DNA from: Apoda limacodes
Taxonomy: Eukaryota > Arthropoda > Insecta > Lepidoptera > Limacodidae
Assembly (NCBI GenBank): GCA_946406115.1
Contig: OX291553.1
Location: forward strand, 14,141,001-14,205,000
DNA: 64,000 nt
Direction: 5' to 3'
Shown here: piece by piece, positions 11,062 through 21,733 of the stretch
How the letters are laid out: every line of letters begins with the position of its first letter
How positions within the stretch are numbered: position 1 is the first letter of the stretch
The notes under the pieces: model-generated
Told to the model about the DNA's origin: nothing
What the model saw: the letters and a program-made list of their open reading frames with translations, nothing else
The model's database searches: none
Made by a program: the position numbers and the translations under genes

Positions 11062-11668
11062 AATATATAAAAGAAGTTACTAAGACTAAGGGATTAGGAT
11101 TCACTGCACAGACAGCATAGAGGACAAAAAGTGCGGTTCTAAGACTGCCGAAGCTCGCCACAGATGATACGGTTGCTGGCACGGCGGGCGGAAGGGCCCC
11201 TGATCCCCCTCTGTTGTAGTAGCCGGGTCCACTCCGGTCTCCTTCTCCGGCACGACTACCACTTCAGATACTTTACACAGGCTGGCGAATCAGCCTCCCA
11301 GGGCGGAGATTAAGTGATCCCTGGGTTCGGGATCCCGTTCAACCTGCGGGCGGCCAGCGGTCAGCCGTTTCATCAGGTCTCCCTGACCGCCGAACCAGCA
11401 CGCCGCGTCTACGCCGAGCATGACAGCAACAAGCGCCGCCGGTCCTCCGCTGTCCGCGCAGCGAATTCTCAAAGAGCTCTGGCAACCTTACTCACCGCCA
11501 GGAACACAACACTACTCAATGTTAGTGTTATTATGGCCGCGGTTTTCTGTAAGGTGGAGGTACTTCCCCAGTTCGGGCCGCTCATTCGAGCAAGTACTCG
11601 CTATGCCCTGCTTTAGTTGTTCGGGTGGCTTATTCGAGCGAGTACTTGCAGTGCCCTACCTCTCTTAA
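11062..11668 (-). promoter_or_regulatory. LINE 5' UTR with two tandem promoter-like units
   Basis: This is the untranslated leader of the LINE on the - strand. At its outer end a unit of about 46 bases occurs twice; each has a GAG-AAGTACT-GC core followed by GCCCT (near 11588-11612 and 11634-11660). The same leader is present at 53075-53650 and in the deleted element at 3434-3771. Non-LTR elements carry internal promoters in this position; promoter function here is inferred. Confidence 0.6.
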
Positions 11669-13445
11669 AATTTATTTTGCGTTACGAATACAAATAGGCG
11701 GGTCAATTTCAGAACTTACTTTTTAATAAATTCGTAGACTATTCTAGCTTAGTAATCATATATTATGTAATTTTTTTATTTCTAGGTATAAGTACTAAGA
11801 TATAGAAAACTGGCAATATTTAATAAAATAAGAAAGTAAATAAAAATAATTTATTTTTAGTTTTGATTCTTATATTGTCAAAGTCCCTTCCTTATATAGT
11901 ACTAGATTATTAGAACTCATTTGATATAGGTTTATTTAAATACCATTATTTAATTTTCGTTAATTAATAATTTTTATTAGTAATTTTTGGAAATTAAGTT
12001 AAGTTGTGTTTACTACTCTCTGAATGAGCTGTAAGAAATATGTCTTAAATTTATTTGTTCTATAAAAAATGTTAAAACCATAATCCTACCTATTACTTTT
12101 CGTCATTTTAGAAAAAAAGAAAAATCTTTGAAAAATCACCTACTCGCCATAACTAAGAAAAAGTTAAAGATTTATACCAAAAATTCGTTCACATATTTTT
12201 AGAATCAACAATACGTTTGAAATACATATAAATTTTTTAAGTGGAGTGAAAAATGCGGAATTTGCTGAAATGTTCGGAAATTTTATGGTTACTTATAAAA
12301 ACAACTACATGTAATGTCTCTCACCAAATTAATGTAAATATATTCTACCTATTCCGAATAATATTAATTAATAATGTAGTTTAGTGATGTCATAGGACGT
12401 TGCTTAAAAAAAAAACTGTCGTAAGGAAGTCTCCAGTTTTTGACTCTGTTCTAAGTGTGTCAGGCAATTCCGATTGCTGCAGTAATGTGCTACAATCTGA
12501 GAAATGACTAACTCTTGAGTCTAGAGCGTACTCAGATTTTGTAAAAAGAGAGGCAAACTACTAGTTTCTTGTTTCTTGTGTAGCAAATACTTTGTTACTG
12601 AATAGTGAAATATAAAGGTTTGTCAATTTCATAAAATTTCGTAAGCTCGTTGCTTTTTAAAACATTTTTTATTCTATTCAAGTATTTCTTTTGCTTAGGC
12701 TGATGCTGTGCGGTTAGGTACCAGGAAAACAGTATGTGTTTGTTATAAGAGTTGTTTGTTTAGTAATAGAGAATTAATCTTAAATAAATTTAAGTAGTTG
12801 AACCACCACAACATGTGATGTGAAAAAATTCAAGAAAGATATTATAAAATACTTTTTACCCTGATTGTAATTTTTTTTAAAAATAGGTTTTCTGCAGGTG
12901 AAACCGAGGTCCACTATTTCTTCATGTCATAACTGACCAACGAAGTGATTTTGAATTGAATTTTCAATTTTGGCATAGAAATAGCTGGAGGGAAAAGTAT
13001 AATAAGTATAGATAAGTATTACTTATTAGCCTGGTTAAACAAGGAGTTATCGTTAAAAACCCCCGATGATGACCTATTTATGCGCGGGCGCGGTTGAAGC
13101 CGCAGGGAAAATCTGGTGAATAAATGAATAGATGTAGTATAATTTTAAAGTAATATTAATACGCGGTTCAATAATTTTCGATATTATATATCTATTTATT
13201 TACACATAAAGATATAAAACACTTTTTATACGGACGAAAATAGATTTTAATTTAGATTATAACTGAATCGATTCCGTAAATCGATAGTATGTACTAAAAG
13301 TATTTGTTTAATTTTATCATCCCTAGCAATTTGACGTCGATGTACGTGGTGCTTTCGGATCCAAAAATCTTAAGAATTCAACGTGTGAAGTATTTTTAAG
13401 TCCTACCACTTCTAGTTTAACCATCATAAACAAAATTAATCAACA
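11669..13445. other. Intergenic region upstream of SEC11
   Basis: AT-rich sequence with no recognisable exon. AATCGATA at 13279-13286 lies 160 bases before the SEC11 start codon and resembles the insect DREF-binding octamer TATCGATA in seven of eight positions. This may be part of the SEC11 promoter. No TATA box is convincing. Confidence 0.4.
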
Positions 13446-13493
13446 ATGTTGGACAGTTTATTTGATGATGTGAAGCGCATGAACAAGCGACAG
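13446..13493 (+). CDS. SEC11: SEC11 exon 1
   Basis: Sixteen codons from ATG to CAG, followed by donor GTAAAA. The start is chosen because it gives the family's usual N-terminal length, and ACAATG is an acceptable start context. Confidence 0.93.
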
Positions 13494-16400
13494 GTAAAAT
13501 TAGGTGTCTTATGAAGTTACACGTCAATTATTTTTGTTTACCGGTCCTTTACCTATATTTTTTCATTGTTTTGCAGTTCATCTACCAAGTATTAAGCTTT
13601 GGTATGATAGTTTCTTCGGCCCTTATGATATGGAAAGGCTTAATGGTTGTTACTGGCAGCGAGAGCCCTATCGTTGTAGTTTTATCAGGTAGTATGGAAC
13701 CAGCTTTTCATAGAGGAGACTTACTATTTTTAACTAATTATCCTGAAGAGCCAGTACGAGTAGGAGAGATTGTTGTTTTCAAAGTTGAAGGGCGGGATAT
13801 CCCTATAGTACATAGAGTACTGAAACTTCATGAAAAGTAAGTACATACTAAAGACTTTTACTTACCTGTCATGAAAGTGCTTATTATTTGTCTTCGGCTT
13901 ATGTAGGCTATTCCCCCTGATTGTATTTACCAGTGGTCATAGGTCTAGATTAAATTCAAATTAATAAGCAATTAGAAAGAACCAGTATTGGGCACAAAAT
14001 AACAATTTTTAAAAAGTGTGTTATCTTTGCAGTGTCTCCAACTCTGTCTGTCAAAATTACTATGTCCTTAGTTTTAAAATACATAAACACAAACATAAAA
14101 TATGGTAAAATTACGTTAAACTTTTATAAAACCAAATTTCTCCAGCAGACTAAATTGTTGGTATTTTTAATACTTATACATTACTTTATTAACTTTTAAA
14201 GTCAAAGTAAATAAAATATTTTTTTTGTATTCAAATTAGGTTCTTACAAACACTCACATTGTCAAAGTTTTGAAATACTATATTTTGAATGCTGCTACCC
14301 ACCCTCCGGTTTACAATGTTGATTTCTACTGAGAAGAATCCAGCTACACTCAATAGTTACTCTTTTAAAAAAATCATAAAAAATACAAATATAATCAATG
14401 TTTTAAATAATAAATTTAAGCCATACAAATTTATATTATTTCCATTTTAATTTGGTTAACCTATGCATCCTTTATTTGAGCATCTTCAGTCCCATGGTTT
14501 TTTATGATTGACATAGTCTGAAATATTGTAGTATGCTTGTTTACAAAGTTGTCTGATAAAAGATTTGAATTTACATATTGATAGCTTTTGAACTTAATTA
14601 GGAACTTTGTTGTTGCCCCATAAAAGAGTTACTCATTTCGTGTAGACATGTATCATGCACCAACAGCTTATAAGAGTTACTTAAATCAAATTAAAAACCT
14701 GTTTATCAGTTTTTTAACCGTCTAATACTATAAAGACAGATAAAGTAGGTTATAAATTCGACCCATAGTACATACCCATGTATGTAATATTGTCATAATT
14801 GCACAGTTTTTGTATATGTTAGCGTATACTAGCTTCTAAACATGTGTGCCAAATTTCATAAGTGTATGTATGTATGTTTGTCCGAACAGATCTCAAAAAC
14901 TATAAGTTGGATTGCAAAAATTATGTTTTAGTTGGACTATATAAACATTTTTTAAAGGTCTTATTCAAACAAATGAAATGATAGTGGAATATAGCACCAT
15001 AATAAGATGACTGGTAGGTGGTAGATCCATAGAAATAGGCTAGGTTTACCATAATTACAGGGTGGTTGGAGACACTGTATCTATGTATGTATCACTTTGT
15101 TGTTGTTATTCTTTGCCCTTAGCTACAATTATTTTCACTGGCATCATCATTTCATCAGCCCACTGCAGTATTACTGGTGCGCCGCTTTGTATGATCCTGT
15201 GCATTATATCAATATATGGTTGTCTCACATTAGGTGTATCTAATAATTTAATTTTTTAATTAATCTTTTAATTTTTAGGTTTCTGTATTCACATATTTAA
15301 TTACTGATGTGCTTTGGTATGAAGCTGATCCAGCATAATATCTGCTGGCTTATTCTTTTTCTTGTAAATCTTGAGGGCCTTATTGAATGCTCCATTAGAG
15401 TTAAATTATCTTAAGTGAGCACCATCAACTTTTCTCAACATATTAGTAATAGATTTTTCTTTTTCAAAATTGTAGATGTAATGCAGATTTTTTGTACCTA
15501 ACACAAATTTTTTGATGGTCACATTTTTATGGTATAAAAGTATACACATACCTAGTTTATTTAATTTATCAAAATCGGACTACCATATCAATTACCTTCT
15601 CTAAAATAGCATATAGATACGAGTGACCTGTACTACAAATTAATTAATAGCACTACATGCAGTATAGACACTCTCCATCACTCTATAGTCTACACCACCG
15701 CCCACGATTCTGTAACTGCTTGAGCAGTACTTGCTTTGGGCTGTTGTGTTAAGTAATAACCTTGTAAAATCATATTCTTTGGCTGTATTTAAAAATAAAA
15801 ACTAAAGATTGAACTGGATTGAGGTATACATATAAAATATTTATCCACAGATATCCATATTTATATTATAATTGTAAAAGTGACTTTGTTTGATTGAGGA
15901 AGGGCAAATCCTTCTTGTCACAACATTGCATTGCATGCATTCAATTGAGCTGATATTTGGCACAGGAAATTGGCTACTCTTTATCTCAGAAAATTTAAGA
16001 AGTTCCTGCAGAAATGATTATAGCCAAATATTACTTGCACTTGCTATATAGTAAACCTTTTTGACTTAAGGCAATACCCAACAAATGTAGCTGCAGACTG
16101 CTTTGGGCAGAAGCTAGTATAGCATTTATTTTTGCACGTAAAAAAGCACAGTGTTTTCTTTATTTTTATAAATATTATTTTGCACAGTGATTGGACTTGA
16201 AATAAAAAAAAATGGATATTAAGTGGAATTACACTTTTTCTATTTTATATATTAGTTGATATTTTATTTACATTATCCCTTCTATAAGTTTTTTAATATT
16301 GGGTGCATTAAATGAATCAATCAATAACTATAACTGAACTGGCAAAGTTTTTTCCCTTATCCACAACATCCATAATAATATTATAATTGCGAAAGTAACT

Positions 16401-18380
16401 TGGTCTGTCTGTCTGTTGCCTCTTCACGCTTAAACGGCTAAACCGATTTAGATGAAATTTGGTATGGAAATAGTTTAAGTTCCGGGGAAGGACATAGGAT
16501 AGTTTTTATCCTGAAAGATTCAAAAAGTTCCTGCAGGAATACCATAACCAAGCTTAAATAAACTAAAGCTTGCTATAGCAAACTTCATTAGTATAATTAA
16601 GGAGTCAATTAAGAATATCCACACCGCTGACCAAATTTAGGACAGGTGGAACCGCTGGCAAAATTCATTAATTACCAGCTATCCCATTAACTCTATAAAT
16701 GCGATGTTCGGATGTTTAGTTGTTTGTTACTCAATCACGCTTCAGCACCCACTAAATGGATCGGTATTGGCTAAACCGATTTAGATGTAAATTGGCATGG
16801 AGATAGTTTGAGTCCCAGGGAAGGCCATAGGCTATTTTCATCCCAGAAATTTAAAAAGTTCCTGGGGGAACAACTATAACCAAATTCTATGAACAACCCA
16901 TAGCTGCAGATATAGCTTCCTATAACAAACTTCTTTAGTATAATCAAGGAGTTGCTGGAAGAATCCCTCACCGATAACCAAATTTAGGGCGGGCGGAGCC
17001 GCTGGCAAATGCTAGTTTTTTTATAATATTGGCACAGAATAAATAATAGTACTTAACAGATTGGGTGCATTCAACTCATCAATAAACTACTACATTGGAA
17101 AATATATTCTTTTAATATCTGAATCTATAATGAATTCAATAGGAGTCAACATTCTGTTGAAGTGTTACTTTACATTATGTAAAAATCAATGTGAAATAGG
17201 TACATACACTTATTTAAATTGTAAAAAAATTGTGATTTTCAGAAATAATGGCACAGTTAAATTTTTAACAAAGGGTGACAACAACAGCGTCGATGACAGG
17301 GGGTTGTATGCACCAGGACAGCTGTGGCTTACTAAGAAAGATGTGGTGGGGCGAGCAAGAGGGTTCTTGCCATATGTTGGAATGGTCACAATTTATATGA
17401 ATGAATATCCTAAGTTTAAGGTAAGCCTGAAAAAAATTCTTACTGATTTTACAAGTATGAAATAATATCATTCGATTAAATTTGTGATTTGTCGGAAATA
17501 AATTAAATACCATTGGTTCATATTGACTGACCTGTTGTGATGACTTTACAATCCCTAACTTCATAAACTCTACACCAAGGTCAAAATATGTGGCTTGACC
17601 ATTTCGCTACCGTTACATGGGTGTAAGATAAAAAAAATTCACTGCTCATTATTTTTCTGTTTTACAATAGTTCTTGTAGCCAAATTGCCAAGACACATAT
17701 ATTGACTAAGGTGTAGAGATTGTGAAGTTAGTGCTTGTAGAGTCAGGGCGTGTTTAGTGAGGAGCTTGGCTCTACATGAGATCTGATAAATTTCTGACAG
17801 TGCAAGCCAAATGGTCTCGTCTTTGCAACATTTTTCATGAAAATGTTTTTACTAAAAAAAAAGTGTGCCATCTGTTACTTTTTAAAAATGCTCACATTTA
17901 TACTGGATTCACGTTGGTCATAATTCTGGAAAACCATGCATATTCCACTTTGTTTACTACCACAGCCTAAATATTCATTTCTTTCATACAGTCAGTCATA
18001 TGTTTGATATTGAAGAAAGATGTAACAACAATTAGACATTTATGACAACGGGAAGTGACGTATGAGTTGCCGGATAGCTCCCTATTTGCCATATGTCAAG
18101 ACATAGACTTGTCGGGAACGTTGTCCTCCATCTCACCGCGCACCACACTGATCTTTGTTCACATTTCCTTGACGGCCCACTGCTGCTATGAATTAAATGT
18201 TTAGGCTGCGTTATTATTGAGTAATAAGAAATTACTTTATATTGTTTAGTTTTAATATTATAGCAAATTCTGTTGTTTAGTTGAGACATGAACAATTGAA
18301 TACTAATCCAATTATTTGTTTTGTTACAGTTTGCTGTGTTGGGGTGTCTAGCAGTGTATGTGTTAGTCCATAGAGAGTGA
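13446..18380 (+). CDS. SEC11: Signal peptidase complex catalytic subunit SEC11 (4 exons)
   Basis: SEC11 is the serine protease of the endoplasmic reticulum signal peptidase complex, which removes signal peptides from secretory and membrane proteins. Exons 13446-13493, 13577-13836, 17243-17420 and 18330-18380 join in frame to 178 residues, against 179 in human SEC11A. A short cytosolic N-terminus ([16 protein letters not shown]) precedes a membrane segment at about residues 19-40. The catalytic serine is Ser55 in [13 protein letters not shown]. The histidine is His95 in IPIVHRV, where bacterial enzymes have lysine. The aspartates are Asp115 and Asp121 in [13 protein letters not shown] second hydrophobic stretch ends the protein at LVHRE. 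All junctions are GT-AG, and the ATG lies next to the conserved N-terminus. It looks intact and functional. Orthology to SEC11A rather than SEC11C is not meaningful in insects, which usually have one gene. Confidence 0.97.
13577..13836 (+). CDS. SEC11: SEC11 exon 2
   Basis: The acceptor TTTTGCAG ends at 13576 and the donor AA|GTAAGT lies at 13836/13837. It encodes the membrane segment, the catalytic serine in SGSMEP and the catalytic histidine in VHRV. It ends in phase 2. Confidence 0.95.
15854..16117 (+). mobile_element. Small non-autonomous Helitron
   Basis: It starts TCC at 15854 directly after an A and ends CTAG at 16114-16117 directly before a T, as Helitrons insert between A and T. A hairpin, CTGC-TTTGG-GCAG, lies three bases before the CTAG. 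It shares the ATTATAATTG start region and the TTTAAGAAGTTCCTGC middle with the copies to its right. It has no coding capacity. Confidence 0.7.
16369..16672 (+). mobile_element. Small Helitron copy, 3' end decayed
   Basis: It begins TCCATAATAATATTATAA after an A. The body has AAACCGATTTAGATGAAATT and a GGAAGG-CATAGG stretch shared with the next copy. The 3' hairpin region (GGTGGAACCGC near 16650) is mutated and the CTAG terminus is not clear, so the right limit is approximate. Confidence 0.6.
16690..17015 (+). mobile_element. Small Helitron copy with intact 3' terminus
   Basis: It ends with the hairpin GCGG-AG-CCGC followed by TGGCAAATG and CTAG at 17012-17015, then a host T. Its body repeats that of the copy to its left (TAAACCGATTTAGATG, AAGTTCCTG). 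The 5' end is indistinct. Confidence 0.68.
17243..17420 (+). CDS. SEC11: SEC11 exon 3
   Basis: The acceptor ATTTTCAG ends at 17242 and the donor AAG|GTAAGC lies at 17420/17421. It encodes [17 protein letters not shown] and [14 protein letters not shown] through to YPKFK. The conserved aspartates of the active site are here. Confidence 0.95.
18330..18380 (+). CDS. SEC11: SEC11 exon 4
   Basis: The acceptor TTGTTACAG ends at 18329. The exon encodes [16 protein letters not shown] and the stop TGA at 18378. It matches the hydrophobic C-terminus and the LVHRE ending of the family. Confidence 0.95.
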   Translation, partial: FAVLGCLAVYVLVHRE

Positions 18381-18639
18381 TGAGTGTAGGTACATTTGTA
18401 TGATCTGAAGGAGTGCTGAGAGACTAAGACATTAATTGAAGATTGCCTCTGCAGAATATATTTAGTCTATGATTAAATTAAGTTCTCTCTAGTGTTGGAT
18501 TACATTTTTTTGTTTTTTTTTTGTATATTTGATTAACGTTATTTAATTACTGTCTAAATGGTTAACATCAAAGGAATCAAAACGATCATTATACAAGCGA
18601 ATTTTGTTTTTATTTTTAGCTAATATTTATTTCATTAAC

Positions 18640-18880
18640 AGCCTTTATCCATCCGCACCTTGGCCTATCCCTCACTTCGATTTGGGTCACAGTCGCATCA
18701 TGCAGGTCCAGTGGGCATTGTGGACTTGAATTACGTCTTTTCGATGTATGCAAGTTTTCTTAGTATGTTTTCCTTTACCAAATTAAGCCAGTGTAAATAA
18801 AGAAGAGAATACATGATTAAGAATAAGTCTTATTAGTACACACCGGGGCTTGAGGGCCCGCCCTTCAGAACGCAAGGCAG
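18640..18880 (-). mobile_element. tRNA-derived SINE, family 1, main part
   Basis: On the - strand this is the same SINE as at 19184-19480: the tRNA-like head is to the right and the 3' part to the left. It is interrupted at 18881 by a LINE 3' end and resumes at 19156 with GGCCACCACTGAC. The rejoined copy is of ordinary length. Confidence 0.7.
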
Positions 18881-19148
18881 TTTTTTTTTTTTTTTTTTCT
18901 GAACTGTCTGCAGTTGACTGTGGCAGCCATTACTGCTTCACCGGGCTTTTTGGGGCGAGACTCTGAAGGAGCCTCAGCCCATATAGCGCCCAACGCTCAA
19001 GGGCTCCCCGCGGGGGAAGCCTCGGCTTGGGTTGTCGCTCTCGGGGGCGTCCCTTCGACCGGCGTGAGTCTCGAAACCCGAAGGTGAGTCACCGCCAGGA
19101 GGGGAGTTCCCCGTTACGCGGGTACGGTTGCGATTGAGTGGGGGCGAG
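18881..19148 (-). mobile_element. 5'-truncated LINE 3' end nested in a SINE
   Basis: A run of 18 T at 18881-18898 is the poly(A) tail of a - strand insertion. AAGGCAG is found on both sides (18874-18880 and 19149-19155), which is a target-site duplication. The sequence is GC-rich and matches 24058-24330 closely. It contains no reverse transcriptase, only 3' untranslated or terminal sequence, so the LINE family is not identified. Confidence 0.78.
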
Positions 19149-19155
19149 AAGGCAG

Positions 19156-19183
19156 ATTGCGAAACAACAAGGCCACCACTGAC
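19156..19183 (-). mobile_element. SINE family 1, head of the interrupted copy
   Basis: A short piece containing GGCCACCACTGAC continues the SINE that stops at 18880. It lies directly after the right-hand target duplication of the nested LINE fragment. Confidence 0.6.
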
Positions 19184-19480
19184 CGATTCTTTTATTCTCT
19201 TCAGCCTTCATACTTCCCGGCTGTTTGGGCACGGCCTACCCTCATACGTACCCTCACGCGGGCCCAGTGTGAATTGTGGACTTCACATATGTCTTATTTT
19301 TTCTTAACGTATGCAGGTTTTCTCACGATGTTTTCCTTTACCGAAAAGCTAGAGGTGTGAATAAATAAATCAGTGTACTTGAGAAATTGAGAAAAGACTC
19401 ATTGGTACAGGCCGACACCGGGGTTCGAACCTTGCCACTTGGGACGTGAAGTGAATTTTAAACCCCTCTGCCACCACCGA
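19184..19480 (-). mobile_element. tRNA-derived SINE, family 1
   Basis: On the - strand it begins with GGTGGTGGC, has the RNA polymerase III B-box-like GGTTCGAACCCC (19421-19432 on the + strand), and continues into a body shared with 35515-35812 and 36885-37195. The body carries ATTTATTTATTCACAC and the CATCGTGA stretch. It is not a functional tRNA gene: no cloverleaf can be drawn. Confidence 0.75.
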
Positions 19481-19794
19481 TTTATAATTGGGTATAATAA
19501 GGTGTAATACCAAACATCTACCCGAGTACAAGTGGCGCAACTATAACTCACGGCTCAAATGTGTTATACCTATACGCCACTTTGTGGAAGACTTCGACTG
19601 AAATATTATTATTATTACTTAATAAACAGGTACTGATTAATACTTTCACGTCTGTGAAATACTTATTTAGGTAAGTAGAATGCAATTTCCTCCATCCATA
19701 GAGTTTGCAGCAGACCCGCAGACTTGAATTCCGTAGTTGCAAAAGTTAGTGGGATTAGCACGACTTACTGTCGTATCTAAATAGTTATCGTAAG

Positions 19795-19870
19795 GCCGCT
19801 TTTTCTCGTTTACGGACGCCCCGACATGTCGAAACTATAAGGGTTCCTTGTACAACTCGGGCGGGTTAAC
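19795..19870. repeat. Interspersed repeat fragment
   Basis: GAAACTATAAGGGTTCCTTG occurs here and at 60762-60781, in both cases after a CGGAC-GACATG stretch. It is a common moth repeat whose class I cannot name. Confidence 0.45.
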
Positions 19871-20268
19871 ATGACACCTGGCCGCGTGAAGTCTATTCAA
19901 TGTAGAGTATGCAAAAGTAGTTCCCATAACCTTGTTTAAAAATTGGTTGGGGTGTACAAAAGGGGCGTTGTGGAACAAAGATTTGGAAAAAAATTTCTAA
20001 GCCTGCGCCCCCTTTGGTAAACTGCTCCTCATTTCGTAGTGATTTCGTTCTAGAAATTTTTCGTATAAAGAGGAATGCCTAAAATTGTTTGAAGGTTGGC
20101 GCCTTTTTTTAGTAGCGAATACGAATGGGACTTTTTCATTTTAATAGTATATATTTTAGTGAACAAAGAGATGATTTTTGTGGGTCACTTTTTGTAACTT
20201 TTTATTAAAAGTCGATGAAATAATAAAGTGAAATATCACAATGAAACGTTATTTTGTTACATATTTAA

Positions 20269-20822
20269 AGTCGTCGTCGTTGTTTTAGCCGGAAGACGTC
20301 CACTGCTGAACGTAGGCCTTCCCAATATGTCTCCACAACGGCCGGTCCTGAGCCGCCCGCGTCCATCGGCTTCCTTACGGCTCTAACCAGGTCGTCTGTC
20401 CACGTGGTAGGAGGCCATCCCACGCCGCGTCTTCCGATCCGTAGTCGCCACTCGAGAACCTTTCTTCCCCATCAGTTATCGTTTCGATTATGAGCGATGT
20501 GGCCCGCCTACTGCTAACTTTAACTTTTTGAGCTATGTCGGTAACTTTTTGTCGCGCAAAGAAACACCAAGCTCTTTCCATAGCTCGCTGGGTGACTCTG
20601 AGCTTATTCAAGAGGCCAACAGTTAAAAACCACGTTTCTGTACCATAAGTCATCAATGGCAACATACACTGATTGTACACTTTCGTCTTTAGGCACTGAG
20701 ATATTTCGGACGAAAAAATGTTGCGTAGTTTCCTGGACGCTGTTCAACCGAGCTGGATTCTTCGGTTAACCTCTTTTCAAAGTTGGACCTAACTAACTGG
20801 ACTACGTGCCCTAGGTAGGGTA
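20269..20822 (-). mobile_element. RTE-type LINE, 3' part
   Basis: Reading leftwards on the - strand, the C-terminal end of an RTE reverse transcriptase is seen: YNQCMLPLMTYGTETW and LRVTQRAMERAW, then a tail with a GTCCACTGCTG-like stretch ending in short ACG repeats at 20270-20283. These are typical of insect RTE elements. It is broken by frameshifts and separated from its upstream half by the pogo-like insertion at 20823-21733. Confidence 0.8.
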
Positions 20823-21733
20823 GACCGAGGCGAATCGGATCAGTGGGTGAATCGGATCAAAATAAGAAATTCCTTAATATTTTCAAAACGCGTGAAACGG
20901 AATGCTAGCGAGTGGCGTCTTATGACCCACTTTCTGCCCCACACCCACCACCATCGGCAGTATTTTGATTCGACTAGTAAATCAGTGTCAGCGCTGCTTG
21001 CCAGCAAGTCGGGTATCTGTGTGCGTTACAATTTTGGCGCTCATCTAAGGTACGTACTTAAAGTTTTTTTGTTTCACTCAAAGGATTTGTGTGAAAATTT
21101 TGAAATATAACATTTAAATTGTTTGGGAAGAAGTCTTTTTAAGAAAACATTTAAGTTTTTGAACACAATATTATAGGTTAATGTGTTAAATGTTTATTTC
21201 AAAAGTCATTAATTTGGGTTTATTCGGATCACATCATCGGGGGCGAATGGGATCACATTTTCAAAGTGTTTTTTTTTTGTATTTCTGAATATTTATACAG
21301 TTTATTTTATTGTAGATGGTTCGCACGTACAAAAGAAAGACAAATGCGGGAGAATGGTGTCAAGAAAAAATGAGAGAAGCCGTAAACCTTACGTGCATAC
21401 AAAGAATGATGCCACGATTAATGTACTGGTATGGGAGGGGAAAAATGCCCGTATATATGTGATTTATGTGATTTATTATTTAAATATTTTCTATGATTCC
21501 AAAGTTTATAGTATAAAGAGAAATTTATTTTTGTATGATCCCACCCCGGATATTTCTGTCTTTCATGTTTTTTGTTATTATTTTGAAGAATTAATAAATA
21601 ATTTAAGTTTGGAAACGTGTATTGCGTAGCTGGATAGTTAATGATTACCATTTTGTCAATAAAAGTAACATTTATTATACTTTAGTATGATTTTTATGTT
21701 CTCAAATAAAAATTGATCCGATTCGCCTCGGTC
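20823..21733 (+). mobile_element. pogo/Tigger-like non-autonomous DNA element
   Basis: A perfect 20-bp terminal inverted repeat, GACCGAGGCGAATCGGATCA at 20823-20842, has its complement at 21714-21733. TA stands outside both ends, as for Tc1/mariner/pogo insertion. GAATCGGATCA is repeated a second time inside the left end. Near the right, after a TTGTAG acceptor-like site, ATG 21316 opens MVRTYKRKTNAGEW-EKMREAV, which resembles the N-terminal DNA-binding domain of pogo-type transposases. No DDE catalytic part remains in the 911 bp. Confidence 0.8.

Larger units (their letters stand above)
8016..11668 (-). mobile_element. Jockey/CR1-like LINE, nearly full length
   Basis: A non-LTR retrotransposon lies on the - strand. 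Its poly(A) tail is the run of 25 T at 8016-8040, its 3' UTR is 8041-8156, its coding region 8157-11061, and its 5' UTR about 600 bases up to 11668. There is a single long coding region carrying endonuclease and reverse transcriptase; I see no separate gag-like ORF1. The tail sequence recurs in at least six other places in the window. Clade assignment between Jockey and CR1 types is not certain without a tree. Confidence 0.9.
13837..17242 (+). other. SEC11: SEC11 intron 2, repeat-rich
   Basis: A 3.4-kb intron, far larger than SEC11 introns 1 (83 bases) and 3 (909 bases). Its right half is occupied by at least three small Helitron copies. The rest is AT-rich with no recognised exon. Confidence 0.8.

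Noticed and set aside
11314..11668. Open frames in the LINE 5' UTR as a possible ORF1
   Set aside because: They differ between copies, lack any zinc-knuckle or RRM-like motif and are not conserved in the second copy.
17265..17564. 99-codon frame on the - strand
   Set aside because: Antisense shadow of SEC11 exon 3.
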